Assembly: GCA_041394245.1 (NCBI GenBank) | Contig: JAWKIR010000003.1 | Coordinates: 124,001-188,000, forward strand | Direction: 5' to 3' | Source of the DNA: Acidimicrobiales bacterium | Lineage (GTDB): Bacteria; Actinomycetota; Acidimicrobiia; Acidimicrobiales; Aldehydirespiratoraceae | DNA: 64,000 bases | Shown: positions 54,217 through 62,836 of the stretch, in pieces | Position numbering within the stretch: position 1 is the first letter of the stretch | How the letters are laid out: each line of letters starts with the position of its first letter | Made by a program: the position numbers and the translations under genes | The notes under the pieces: generated by a model | Databases searched by the model: none | The model's input: only the letters and a program-made list of their open reading frames with translations | Told to the model about the DNA's origin: nothing

Positions 54217-54849
54217 TCAATGTCGCTCGATGAAACGCATCGCCTCGGCGCGGGTCGCGACGTTGTCGCGGAAGATGCCGGTGACGCTGGATGTGACGGT
54301 GCTCGAGCCGGCCTTGCGAACACCACGCATCGACATGCAGAGGTGCTCCGCTTCGATCACGACCAGAACACCCTGGGGGTGGAGCTCCGCCTCGATCGCA
54401 TCGGCGACCTGGCGGGTGAGCCGTTCCTGCACCTGGGGACGCTTCGCATAGCCGTCGACCAGGCGAGCGAGCTTGGAGAGCCCGGTGACCCGACCGTTCT
54501 CGTTGGGGATGTAGGCGACGTGTGCCTTCCCGAGGAACGGGATCAGATGGTGTTCGCACAGCGAGTAGAGGGGGATGTCGCGCACCATGACCATCTCGTC
54601 GTGGCCGGCCTCGAAGGTGGTGCTGAGGTGCTCGGCCGGATCCTGGTGCAGACCCGCGCACACTTCGGCGTACATGCGGGCGACACGGCTCGGCGTGTTC
54701 TTCAGGCCATCACGATCAGGGTCCTCGCCGATCGCCTCGAGAATCTCCCTGACCGCTGCGGTGATCCGCGGCTGATCGACTTCCTTGGCGTGGACCCCGT
54801 CGATGAGGGGTCGGATGGCGTCGAAGTCGTCGTCGTTCGTGTGGCTCAC
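54217..54849 (-). CDS. folE: GTP cyclohydrolase I
   Basis: A 210-residue enzyme making dihydroneopterin triphosphate from GTP. The zinc ligands are in YSLCEHHLIPF and EAEHLCMSMRG; LSKLARLVDGYAKRPQVQE and the C-terminal FRDNVATRAEA are conserved. GTG 54849 is chosen since TAGGTT (54857-54862) sits 7 nt upstream (leaderless); TTG 54858 is a less likely alternative. It follows hpt by 24 nt, with no ftsH between. Confidence 0.95.
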   Translation of the reverse strand: MSHTNDDDFDAIRPLIDGVHAKEVDQPRITAAVREILEAIGEDPDRDGLKNTPSRVARMYAEVCAGLHQDPAEHLSTTFEAGHDEMVMVRDIPLYSLCEHHLIPFLGKAHVAYIPNENGRVTGLSKLARLVDGYAKRPQVQERLTRQVADAIEAELHPQGVLVVIEAEHLCMSMRGVRKAGSSTVTSSVTGIFRDNVATRAEAMRFIERH

Positions 54850-54873
54850 CCTTCGCAACCTACCGAGTGCTGG

Positions 54874-55407
54874 TCAGTCTGCGGGTTCGAACACCCGGAT
54901 CGAGTCGAGCTCCCGATAGTGCTGGGCGACATCGAGCCCGTAGCCGACGACGAAGTCGGGCGGGATGGGGAAGCCGACATAGCGGACGTCGTCGGAGCGG
55001 GCCCCTTCACGCACCAGCAGGGCACACACCTCGAGGCTCGCAGGACCGCGATCGTCGAGAAGCTGGCGCAGATACCGGAGGGTCAGACCCGAGTCGACGA
55101 TGTCCTCGACGAGGATGACATCGCGCCCGCGGATGTCGGTCTCGAGATCCTTGACGATGCGAACCACTCCACTCGTGGTGGTCGAGTCGCCGTAGGACGA
55201 GACCGCCATGAAGTCGAACTCGACGGGAACGTCGATCGCACGACCGAGGTCGCTCATGAAGATGAACGCACCTTTCAGGACCCCGATGAGCAGCGGCTGC
55301 CGACCGGCATAGTCCTTCGTGATCTGCGCCCCGAGATCGCGCACCCGGGCGGCGAGCTCGTCGGCCCCGATCACGGTCTTGCCCAATGTGCCCTTCGGTA
55401 CAGCCAT
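54874..55407 (-). CDS. hpt: hypoxanthine phosphoribosyltransferase
   Basis: A 177-residue purine-salvage enzyme. The PRPP motif VILVEDIVDSGLTLRYL is clear and FDFMAVSSYGDSTTTSG forms the flexible loop. ATG 55407 follows TAGTGT (55415-55420) by 7 nt, an internal leaderless promoter inside the 3' end of the upstream gene. The normal neighbours tilS and folE are kept, but ftsH is absent. Confidence 0.94.
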   Translation of the reverse strand: MAVPKGTLGKTVIGADELAARVRDLGAQITKDYAGRQPLLIGVLKGAFIFMSDLGRAIDVPVEFDFMAVSSYGDSTTTSGVVRIVKDLETDIRGRDVILVEDIVDSGLTLRYLRQLLDDRGPASLEVCALLVREGARSDDVRYVGFPIPPDFVVGYGLDVAQHYRELDSIRVFEPAD

Positions 55408-55417
55408 CGCGGCGACA

Positions 55418-56263
55418 CTATCGGCGGTGTCCGGCGAGCACGCTGTCGGCCCGGTCGGCGTGTTCACCGCCCAGAACGAGTCCGAAGTGCTGCATCCAGA
55501 TGTCGCCCCACGCAACCCGTTGACGAACGAAACGGGCAAGCTCAGGACCGTCGGGATCGATCCCGAATCGTCGGCACGCGGCCGCTCCCGCCGACGGCCA
55601 CGAGTGCTGGAGCGTGGCCAGGTCGACGAGCGGCGAGTCGTGGACCGCGTCGTCGAAGTCGAACCAGACCAGCTCGCCGTCGCGACGCCGGCCGATGTTG
55701 GCTCGATGCGGGTCGGCGTGGACGATCTGCGCATCGGCGCGGGCCTCGGTCATCGCCTCGCCCCGAAGGTCGATGAGTAGACGGCGGTCGGCCTCGTCGA
55801 TCCGATGCTCGAGGAACGCGAGGGAGACGTCGGCCTCCTCCGCGAGACTGCGATCGAAGTGGCCGGCGGGATCCGTCATTCCCGCCATGGCATCGATCAC
55901 CTCGACGAGCGACTCGCCCGCGCGCGCCGCGTCGTCGTCGGCGACCGGCACGAGTTCGACGTAGTCCACGAAGCTCACCCAACGGTCGCCGTCGATGCGG
56001 TGCGGACCCGGTGGGAGTTCTCGCGACGGCGGGGTGGTCGGGATGCCGCGGTCGGCCAGATGTCCGACGATTGCGAGTTCCCGAGCGAGCGAGACGTCGG
56101 GACGGTCACGCCCCGACGCAGTGACGTGGGGAACCCGGGCCACCACCGGCGCCGGAGCGAGATGCACGACGATGTTCGACGTGCCCGAGAGCACGATCGG
56201 TTCGTCCACCCGCACCCCGTGATCGCCTGCGAAGTCGGCCAGTACGGACAGCAGACCGTTCAC
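55418..56263 (-). CDS. aminoglycoside phosphotransferase-fold kinase
   Basis: A 281-residue protein with the APH/ChoK fold: VARVPHVTASGRD for the nucleotide loop Lys/Arg region, the catalytic HADPHRANIG (Brenner motif, Asp then Asn) and VWFDFDDAVHDSP for the metal-binding Asp. It may phosphorylate a small hydroxylated metabolite; antibiotic resistance is unlikely from context. It overlaps tilS by ATGA, inserted between tilS and hpt, where mycobacteria have no gene. Confidence 0.82.
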   Translation of the reverse strand: MNGLLSVLADFAGDHGVRVDEPIVLSGTSNIVVHLAPAPVVARVPHVTASGRDRPDVSLARELAIVGHLADRGIPTTPPSRELPPGPHRIDGDRWVSFVDYVELVPVADDDAARAGESLVEVIDAMAGMTDPAGHFDRSLAEEADVSLAFLEHRIDEADRRLLIDLRGEAMTEARADAQIVHADPHRANIGRRRDGELVWFDFDDAVHDSPLVDLATLQHSWPSAGAAACRRFGIDPDGPELARFVRQRVAWGDIWMQHFGLVLGGEHADRADSVLAGHRR

Positions 56264-57132
56264 GAGCCGGCCACTTCGATCCGCAGGACGCCCTCGGTCC
56301 GGGCGAGCCGATGGCCGCCGGGAAGCTCGGTCGCGACGTGGGTGCCGTCGACGACGAGCAGCGCCCGATCGATCGCCGCACGGTCGATCCCGGCGGGACC
56401 CACCGTCTCGCCGATCCAGGAGCGCAGCGCTTCGGCCGCCACCGCCGCCGGTGCCCGGCGGAGCACGACCACATCGGTCGGGTCGAGCTCGGCCGCGGCG
56501 GCCTCGATCACCGCCAACGCGTCGGCCACGAGATCGGCATGACGGTTCAACAGCGGCACCGGATCGCGATCGAACTCGGTCGCGATCGCGGGCAGGAGCC
56601 GAGTCCGCACACCGATTCGACGAAACGACAGGTCGTGGTTCATCTCGTCGTCACGCGGCTCGATCCCGGCGGCAGCACACACCGCGGCGGTCTCGTGACG
56701 CCGCAACGCCAGGATCGGCCGCCGCACCCGAGCCATTCGCGCCGCGACACCGGCGAGCCCGGCGCCGCGGAGGAGATTGAGCAGAACCGTCTCGGCCCGG
56801 TCGTCGGCGGTGTGCCCGACGCACACGTCGACGGGCAACGCCTCGTAGCGGGCCTCGCGGGCCCGCGCCTCGAGATCGCCACCCGGAGCGAGCTCCACCC
56901 GGCGCAGCTCGAACGGCATCCCCAGGTCGGCGGCGAACTTCTCGACGAAGTCGGCGTCGTCGCCGGCGTCGACGCGCAGCCCATGGTCGACATGCCAGAC
57001 GACGATCTCGTGCCCGGCCTCGCGGGCCAGCAACGCCATCGCGATGCTGTCGGCGCCACCGCTCACCGCGAGCGGCAACGGGCCGACGGACGCGGGGAAG
57101 TCACAGCGGCCGAGCAGATCGACCGGGATCAT
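56260..57132 (-). CDS. tilS: tRNA(Ile)-lysidine synthase
   Basis: A 290-residue N-type PP-loop ATPase: PLAVSGGADSIAMALLA (20-36) and VWHVDHGLR. It modifies C34 of the CAU-anticodon isoleucine tRNA. Length is shorter than E. coli TilS (432 residues), as in other actinobacteria, lacking the long C-terminal domain. Its start is 3 nt past the metalloprotease stop. Confidence 0.93.
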   Translation of the reverse strand: MIPVDLLGRCDFPASVGPLPLAVSGGADSIAMALLAREAGHEIVVWHVDHGLRVDAGDDADFVEKFAADLGMPFELRRVELAPGGDLEARAREARYEALPVDVCVGHTADDRAETVLLNLLRGAGLAGVAARMARVRRPILALRRHETAAVCAAAGIEPRDDEMNHDLSFRRIGVRTRLLPAIATEFDRDPVPLLNRHADLVADALAVIEAAAAELDPTDVVVLRRAPAAVAAEALRSWIGETVGPAGIDRAAIDRALLVVDGTHVATELPGGHRLARTEGVLRIEVAGS

Positions 57133-57134
57133 GC

Positions 57135-58205
57135 TCAGGCCGCGGCGTCGGCGCCCACGCGGGCGATCCAGAGTTCGGGCTCACGGATCTCGGCGATCGA
57201 CGGCACATTGGCCGGCTCGGCCCACGCCCGGTCGAGCAGGGCGGCGCCGCCGTGGTCCTCGACGACCGAGATGAAGTGTTCGCCCTCCGCGTATTGCTTG
57301 AGCTTCGCTTCGAGGCCGGCGAGCTTCTGGAAGATCTTGGTGAAACCGCTCGAGTTCTGACGCCGCTGGCGCAGCACCCGGGCGAAGCGCTCCTGGGACG
57401 GCACCAGGCCCTTGCCGGCGCGGTCCATGGTGACGTCGCCGTGGCCTTCGAGCAGGCTCATGAGACCGGCGACCTCGTTGATCACCGCGAGCTGTTCCTC
57501 GGATGCGAAGAGCGCCATCATGCCGCCCTGGTCCATCGGGTCCTCGCCCCGCTTGCGGGCCTCCATCAGACGCTGGAGGGCGCCCAGCACCCGCTGCGGG
57601 TCGGGGTCGACCGACTCCATCGTCGAGTTGACCAAGCCCAGGAAGTGCTCGCGCATCCATGGCACACCGGTGAACTGGGCGCGATGGGTGACCTCGTGCA
57701 GCGCCAGCCACAGTCGGAACTCCTGCGGGGGGAACGCATAGCGACGCTCGAGGGCGAGGACGTTGGGTGCGACGTAGTAGACGATGTCCTGCTCGTCGGG
57801 CTTTTCGTCCTCGATCACGAGCAGGTCGTATTGACCGAGCACCCGCGTCGACATCCAGCCGAGCATCATGCCGAGCTCGGCGCCGGCCACCTTGCCGCCG
57901 AGATTGGGCCCGGCACCCTCGTCCATCTTCTCGCCGAGCTTCATGGTGATGGGCCGCAGCAGGCGGGCGAACGACGCGAGGTTGGCGTCGATCCAGCCCT
58001 CGCGGTCGGTGACCCGACCCCGGGCGTTGCCGCTCAGCGAGCGCAGACCGGTCTCGGCCGCGACCAGATCCTCGGCCATCGCCGTGTAGCGGTCGAAGTC
58101 GTCCTCGAGACCCTCGCGGTACCGGGCACCGGTGAACGGCTCCTTGCCCGCGACGCGACGCGCGACCTTGCGGGCGATCTCCCAGTCGACGGGGTCGGCC
58201 GCCAA
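57135..58205 (-). CDS. zinc-dependent metalloprotease, F420-biosynthesis-associated DUF2342 family
   Basis: A 356-residue cytosolic protein of the family represented by Rv3626c. The HEVTH motif (170-174, in LALHEVTHRAQFTG) is the zinc site and GVPWMREHFLGLV follows. The reading frame is open far upstream but there is no ATG or GTG in the gap; TTG 58205, with GAGG nearby, is the best start. It heads the tilS-APH-hpt-fol run and mirrors mycobacterial gene order. Confidence 0.85.
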   Translation of the reverse strand: MAADPVDWEIARKVARRVAGKEPFTGARYREGLEDDFDRYTAMAEDLVAAETGLRSLSGNARGRVTDREGWIDANLASFARLLRPITMKLGEKMDEGAGPNLGGKVAGAELGMMLGWMSTRVLGQYDLLVIEDEKPDEQDIVYYVAPNVLALERRYAFPPQEFRLWLALHEVTHRAQFTGVPWMREHFLGLVNSTMESVDPDPQRVLGALQRLMEARKRGEDPMDQGGMMALFASEEQLAVINEVAGLMSLLEGHGDVTMDRAGKGLVPSQERFARVLRQRRQNSSGFTKIFQKLAGLEAKLKQYAEGEHFISVVEDHGGAALLDRAWAEPANVPSIAEIREPELWIARVGADAAA

Positions 58206-58215
58206 AGGGTCCGCC

Positions 58216-58341
58216 TCAGTCCCGCGGGTAGCGGGCCCGGCTGACCGTGCCCACGTAGCCGGCGATGAGCATGATCGCGACGAGCACCGCGCTCGCCGCC
58301 AACGGAACCGCGATCCAGAAGTGCCACACAACAGCAGTCAT
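58216..58341 (-). CDS. small single-pass membrane protein, 41 aa
   Basis: ATG 58341 is 7 nt after TACACT (58349-58354), so a leaderless start is likely. The peptide has one hydrophobic helix (about 9-31, AVPLAASAVLVAIMLIAGYV in part) and a basic C-terminus ending ARYPRD. It ends 10 nt before the metalloprotease TTG, so it may be co-transcribed and supply translational coupling. Function unknown. Confidence 0.6.
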   Translation of the reverse strand: MTAVVWHFWIAVPLAASAVLVAIMLIAGYVGTVSRARYPRD

Positions 58342-58384
58342 GGCGAAGAGTGTAGAACGTCGAACGTCGGTGTCCGCAGCCGGG

Positions 58385-59836
58385 TCAGTTGCTGCGTACG
58401 CAGTCGATCTCGTCGCCCGCCGCGTCGAACCCTCGGATGACCGTGCGATCGGGACCCACCCCGGCCACGGTGCGGAGATCCGGGTCGAGCATTGCGATCC
58501 GGTAGGGCCCGTTCGCGATCACGTCGACTTCCTCCCACTGGCCGTCGGCGAGCTGCCGCTCGAGCCGGGTGATCCCGGGGTCGTCGAACACGGCGATGGC
58601 GAACCCTTTCAGGTCGTTGGCCGACCGCAGCTGGGCCACACAGATGCCGGGCTGGATCGGCGTGCCCCCGCCACCGGCGTTGAACCACTCGCCCCCGTCG
58701 ACGGCGAACGTCGCGATCTCGCCGCCGAGGTCGTCGTCGTATCCCCACGCGACGACCACGCCGTCACGCCACGGCACCCGCCCGTACTCGATCCGCCCCT
58801 CCTCGGCGCTCTCGAGTTCGAACCGCGCCAACGGGTCGAACTCGACCGGACCATCCGCGAGCGCTTCGACGCCGGCGACCGGAAGGGCCCGAAGACCGAC
58901 CACGAGCGCATCGACCGCTTCCGACGCACCGTTCACGGTCACGGTCCAGGCCGAGTCGACCACCGAGACGACACGATCGTCCGAGGAGAAGAGTCCGTCC
59001 TCGCACCCACGCTGCTGGAGCAGCGTGACCGCGCCGTCGTCCCACTCCGATCGCACCTGCCGGCATCCGAGTCGATCGGTGATCGCGAGGAAGTCGGGGT
59101 CGCCGTTCGGGTCGAACCAGATGCGATCGGGCCACAGGTCCTCGTCGTCGATGCCGTCGAGCAGGAGTCGCTCGACGAACGCCGCGGTCGGGTGGGCCGA
59201 ACCAGCCAGCGACTGAAACGACCCCATCGGTGCGGTATTGGCGAGAAGTGTGTCGTCCCACCGCACCTGCACTGGCGCTGCGGTCTGATCATCGATGTAG
59301 CGCTCGGACACGACGTCGAGCTCGCACGAGCCGGGATCCGCGTCCGACACCGAGATCTGCCGCTCGTCGTCGCCCCCGAACACACCGTCCCCGAGGTCAG
59401 CCGTGATCCGGAAGGTACCCGGCCGCGCCAGTTCGACCTCGTAGAGGCCGAGGCCGGCGGCGAGGTAGTAGGGGAAGAGCCGACCCCCCGGCGTGACGCT
59501 CAGCACGACGTCGACCGGAATCTCGACATCTTCGGGCGGTCGCCACTGCACGTCGTAGACCACCCGGCCGTCGGCCCGCACGACACAGTCACGCAGGGCG
59601 AACGCGAGCGGCACCGGTCGCTCGACCGGATCGAGGTATGCGGCCTCGTAGCCCTCCATGTCGATCGCGGTGGTCGACATCGCGACACCCGAGTCGACGA
59701 GCGCGGGGTACGTGAGAGTGGCGCCGATCACCTCGATCATCTCGACCGGAGCCGACGCGGCGGCCTCCGGCGCGGCATCGTCGGTGCACGCCGCGACCGT
59801 GAGGGCAAGGGCGAGGGCGATCCACGCACGTCTCAC
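58385..59836 (-). CDS. lipoprotein, 483 aa, unknown function
   Basis: Signal peptide with lipobox VAAC (Cys17), then a large acidic domain rich in Asp, Gly, Trp and aromatic beta-strand patterns, with six or more Cys that may form disulfides. No known domain is recognised. GTG 59836 overlaps the preceding lipoprotein stop (GTGA). It is the last gene of an ECF sigma/propeller operon, so an envelope sensing or effector role is inferred only from context. Confidence 0.7.
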   Translation of the reverse strand: MRRAWIALALALTVAACTDDAAPEAAASAPVEMIEVIGATLTYPALVDSGVAMSTTAIDMEGYEAAYLDPVERPVPLAFALRDCVVRADGRVVYDVQWRPPEDVEIPVDVVLSVTPGGRLFPYYLAAGLGLYEVELARPGTFRITADLGDGVFGGDDERQISVSDADPGSCELDVVSERYIDDQTAAPVQVRWDDTLLANTAPMGSFQSLAGSAHPTAAFVERLLLDGIDDEDLWPDRIWFDPNGDPDFLAITDRLGCRQVRSEWDDGAVTLLQQRGCEDGLFSSDDRVVSVVDSAWTVTVNGASEAVDALVVGLRALPVAGVEALADGPVEFDPLARFELESAEEGRIEYGRVPWRDGVVVAWGYDDDLGGEIATFAVDGGEWFNAGGGGTPIQPGICVAQLRSANDLKGFAIAVFDDPGITRLERQLADGQWEEVDVIANGPYRIAMLDPDLRTVAGVGPDRTVIRGFDAAGDEIDCVRSN

Positions 59837-60405
59837 GGCACAACCTCCAGATACTGGCCGTCGGGTGGAGGCGGCTCGGTCAGCAACTCCTCGAGGGTCT
59901 CGTAGCCATCGACGAGGCGCCGGGTGACGTGGAAGACCTCGTCGACGGGGTAGACCCCGAGCCGGCGCAGCGAACGCCAACCCGCTTCGGCTTCCTCGAG
60001 GAACAGCACGATCGACGCGTTCGGCCCGTCGCCGAACGGGATCCCCACGGGGATCGGTCCGCCACCGGCGCCGATCCCGGCCGCCGCGCAACCGCCGAGT
60101 CCGGTGTCGTCGACATGGCCGCACAGCACGAGGTCGTTCCGCCTCGTGTAGTCCTCCGGGAGGTAGACGTCGACGCGGCCACGATCGGGGAAGTCGCCGG
60201 AGGGCACCCACTCGGTCGGTTCGCCGGGGATCGTGATCGGCTCGGGCAGCGCAGCCTGGACGACCACGGTGACCGGTGGTGCCGTCGGCGCCAGCGTGGT
60301 CGTCGGCGTCCGGACGGACGGCCCGCCGTCGGCGACGGGTCCGGCATCGGTGCAGGCCGTGACGGTCAGGGCCACGACCACGAGGAGCGTTCGGGTCAGT
60401 CGCAT
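59833..60405 (-). CDS. lipoprotein, 190 aa, unknown function
   Basis: Lipobox VTAC (Cys18) after a normal signal peptide, a Thr/Pro-rich linker and a globular domain with blocks VDVYLPEDYTRRNDLVLCG and GYETLEELL. The ATG overlaps the propeller stop (TGATG) and its own stop overlaps the next lipoprotein (GTGA). Third gene of the ECF sigma operon. No family recognised. Confidence 0.7.
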   Translation of the reverse strand: MRLTRTLLVVVALTVTACTDAGPVADGGPSVRTPTTTLAPTAPPVTVVVQAALPEPITIPGEPTEWVPSGDFPDRGRVDVYLPEDYTRRNDLVLCGHVDDTGLGGCAAAGIGAGGGPIPVGIPFGDGPNASIVLFLEEAEAGWRSLRRLGVYPVDEVFHVTRRLVDGYETLEELLTEPPPPDGQYLEVVP

Positions 60406-62003
60406 CAGTCGCAGAACACTTCCGGTTCCCCACTCGTCACCAGCAGGTCGCCACCGTCCATCGGGAGCACCGGGTGGGTCATGCGGTCCTCGGTCTCGAA
60501 GGTGAACCGCTCGTCGAGCGTGTCGGCGTCGATGGCCCACAGGAACCCCTCGGGTGTCGAGTCCGACTGGTCCCACGGCCCTTCGCGAAACCCGGTCACC
60601 AGCAAGAGATCACCGACCCGCTGGACGAGGTCGATCCCTTCGACGGGGGCGTCGGGCCGCCACGCGTCCTCACCACTGGCCGGGTCGACGAGCCACTCTT
60701 GCCGGCTGCCGGTGGCCTCGTCCCACTCCGCGACGACCAGGTAGCCGTCTCCTCCTCCCCTGATCGAGGCCGAGTCGGCGTCGCTCCACTCCCCCAGGAC
60801 CTCACCGGTCACGGCGTCGAAGATCCCGCCGGGTAGCTCCTCGAACGACGTCTCCGACTCGAGGTACCCCGGCGAGACCGACCAGTAGGGACCGTCGAGC
60901 CGTGCCCGATCACCGCCCGGCCTCGACCAGATGACCTCGCCCGTCTCGACGTCCAGCGCGCCGATCGTGTCCGTCGAACCGTCGGCCGGCGGATCATCGC
61001 TGGAGGAGTACGAGAATCCGGTCGTGAAGGCGAGCACCCTGTCGATCTCGGCCTGGAGCGAGACGGAAACCCGCTCGTCCTGCGCCGTCCACGACCACAG
61101 GATCTCGCCGCTGGCCGGGTCGAGGCGGTGAACGGTCGCCGGCCAGGCACGAACGAAGAGGCCCTCCGTCGGTGTGCCGACCCGGCCGCCGACACCCTCC
61201 TGTAGGACGATCGAAATCTCTTCGGCATCGGCAAAGGGAACGTCCCAGAGCACCGCCCCGGACACAGGGTCGATCGACGACACGCCGGACACGTCCGAGT
61301 GGATCAGATGACCGTCGACCAGTGCGAGTGCCCCCCATCGCTCGACCGCACGGGTCCAAAGCTCCACACCGGTGCGAATGTCGAACCCGCGGAGCATCTC
61401 GTCTTCTCCACGGATCCCCGCCTGGAGGACGACCACATCGTCGACCGCAGCGAGGAACACGCCACCGATGTCGTCGACGAACCGCTGCCAGAGTGCGGCG
61501 CCGCTCGCTACATCGAGTGCGAAGAGACTGGGGCGCTCGGTCGCCGTGACCGACACGACCGTGTCGCCGTCGCGCACGAACGGCTCCCCGATCCATGGCA
61601 GCGGCACCGACCAGGAGGCGACGCCATCGGGCGAGATCCGGGTGAGTCGACTCGACGCGTTCCCAACGCAACCGACCGAGTCGTGGAAGCGCAGCGACCC
61701 ACCGAGCTGCTGCTCGTCGAGGAACACGGGTCGGCTGGTGGGCGGCGCGAGGTCGTCGTAGCCGAGGTTCTCCTCCGGAGGCGCCGGCTGCTCCGCCGGG
61801 TCGGACGGCTCGTCGGTGACGAGGAAGTACACGATCGGTACCGCGAGCACCGCGACGAAGGCGGCGATCGCCAGCACCAGGCGCCTTCGGTGTGAGTCCG
61901 GGCCGGCTGACCCGGCCCGACGCGTCACCGCGTCAAGGTCGACTGTCCCCTGCAGTTCGTCGAGGAAGCGGCCGTACGTGCGGAGATCCGGGTGTTGCGT
62001 CAC
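60405..62003 (-). CDS. membrane-anchored PQQ-like beta-propeller protein
   Basis: 532 residues: about 40 cytosolic residues (TQHPDLRTYGRFLDELQG start), one membrane helix (41-62), a Pro/Glu linker and a long outside domain with about eight WD/PQQ-like blade strands such as ALDVASGAALW, FDIRTGVELW, IDPVSGAVLW, LDPASGEILW and LDVETGEVIW. These repeats form an eight-bladed propeller related to PQQ enzymes, here without an evident catalytic set. GTG 62003 overlaps the sigma stop (GTGA). Topology and position suggest an anti-sigma-like or sensor partner; no ZAS zinc motif is seen. Confidence 0.8.
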   Translation of the reverse strand: MTQHPDLRTYGRFLDELQGTVDLDAVTRRAGSAGPDSHRRRLVLAIAAFVAVLAVPIVYFLVTDEPSDPAEQPAPPEENLGYDDLAPPTSRPVFLDEQQLGGSLRFHDSVGCVGNASSRLTRISPDGVASWSVPLPWIGEPFVRDGDTVVSVTATERPSLFALDVASGAALWQRFVDDIGGVFLAAVDDVVVLQAGIRGEDEMLRGFDIRTGVELWTRAVERWGALALVDGHLIHSDVSGVSSIDPVSGAVLWDVPFADAEEISIVLQEGVGGRVGTPTEGLFVRAWPATVHRLDPASGEILWSWTAQDERVSVSLQAEIDRVLAFTTGFSYSSSDDPPADGSTDTIGALDVETGEVIWSRPGGDRARLDGPYWSVSPGYLESETSFEELPGGIFDAVTGEVLGEWSDADSASIRGGGDGYLVVAEWDEATGSRQEWLVDPASGEDAWRPDAPVEGIDLVQRVGDLLLVTGFREGPWDQSDSTPEGFLWAIDADTLDERFTFETEDRMTHPVLPMDGGDLLVTSGEPEVFCD

Positions 62004-62458
62004 TGCTCCACCCCCAGGCTCGACCGAAGCCTGACCATCGCCCGGTCGACGTGCTTTTGCAGCGTCGACTTGGACACGTCGAGCACCTCCGCGGCCTCCG
62101 ACAACGACCACCCGTACGCGTGGACCAACATCGCGGCCTGTCGCTGGCGGGCCGGCAGCGCCCCCAGCGCGGCAGCGAGCCCGGGCTCGATCATCGGCGT
62201 GCGGTCCTCGGGTGGGGGCGGCAGAACCACTCGGCGCGGAGGCCGCCGGCGCCCTCGACTTCGTCCGGTGACGTAGACGTAGCCGACCGGGTTCTCCATC
62301 TCCGCGATCCGGTCCCAGTGCTCCCATGCGTAGGCGAAGGCATCGGCCGTCGCCTCGCGGCCGAGGTCGATGCCGTAGAGACCGGTGAGGGCATGGCGGA
62401 CCCGTGGCTCCGCGACTTCGAAGAATCGTCGAAATGCATCGATCTGGTCGGACACCAC
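62000..62458 (-). CDS. ECF-type RNA polymerase sigma factor
   Basis: A 152-residue sigma factor with regions 2 and 4 only. Region 4 is clear (LPARQRQAAMLVHAYGWSLSEAAEVL, then the recognition helix SKSTLQKHVDRAMVRLR); region 2 (VRHALTGLYGIDLGREATADAFAYAWEHWD, in parts) is short. The region between them is basic and Pro-rich. It heads an operon with the beta-propeller protein and two lipoproteins. GTG 62458 or 62455 is the start. The trigger is unknown. Confidence 0.85.
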   Translation of the reverse strand: MVSDQIDAFRRFFEVAEPRVRHALTGLYGIDLGREATADAFAYAWEHWDRIAEMENPVGYVYVTGRSRGRRRPPRRVVLPPPPEDRTPMIEPGLAAALGALPARQRQAAMLVHAYGWSLSEAAEVLDVSKSTLQKHVDRAMVRLRSSLGVEQ

Positions 62459-62546
62459 GTCTCCCGCGTCCCTCCTCTCTCCTGAAAGGCCGGAGCGGCA
62501 CGATCGTATGACCGAGTGTCACACCCTTCTGGCATGATACGAACAG

Positions 62547-62816
62547 ATGTTCGCTCCAGACGACCCACGCCACGCTCTACAGGCGACGCTCGACCAGCTG
62601 CAGCGCGAGGCTGTCTCGCTGGGGTCGGCTCGCGAGGCGGCGGACCTGATCCGGTCGCTCGAATCGTGCAGCCGTCGGCTTCGGGCCGAGACCCGCCCCC
62701 ACAACGGCGGACCGTTCTGCGGCCGCCACAACCGCCACAAACAGAAAGGGTTCGCCGTATGGCGCGACCCCTCAGGGGTGTGGCACACCTACCGGCCCGA
62801 CGGGTCGGAGATCTGA
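62547..62816 (+). CDS. short protein resembling the C-terminus of DUF222/HNH proteins
   Basis: 89 residues from ATG 62547, 8 nt after CATGAT. The last 35 residues (CGRHNRHKQKGFAVWRDP, then WHTYRPDGSEI) closely resemble the C-terminal end of HNH endonucleases of the DUF222/13E12 type, but the N-terminal DUF222 and the HNH catalytic His are not upstream. It is either an eroded remnant or a stand-alone small version with a helical N-terminus. Confidence 0.5.
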   Translation: MFAPDDPRHALQATLDQLQREAVSLGSAREAADLIRSLESCSRRLRAETRPHNGGPFCGRHNRHKQKGFAVWRDPSGVWHTYRPDGSEI

Positions 62817-62836
62817 CTCCGAGGCGTCGGTCTCGC

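Noticed and set aside
55418..56263. Antibiotic-resistance gene
   Set aside because: The fold is APH-like, but the gene is embedded in a conserved housekeeping operon, with no mobile element or unusual composition.
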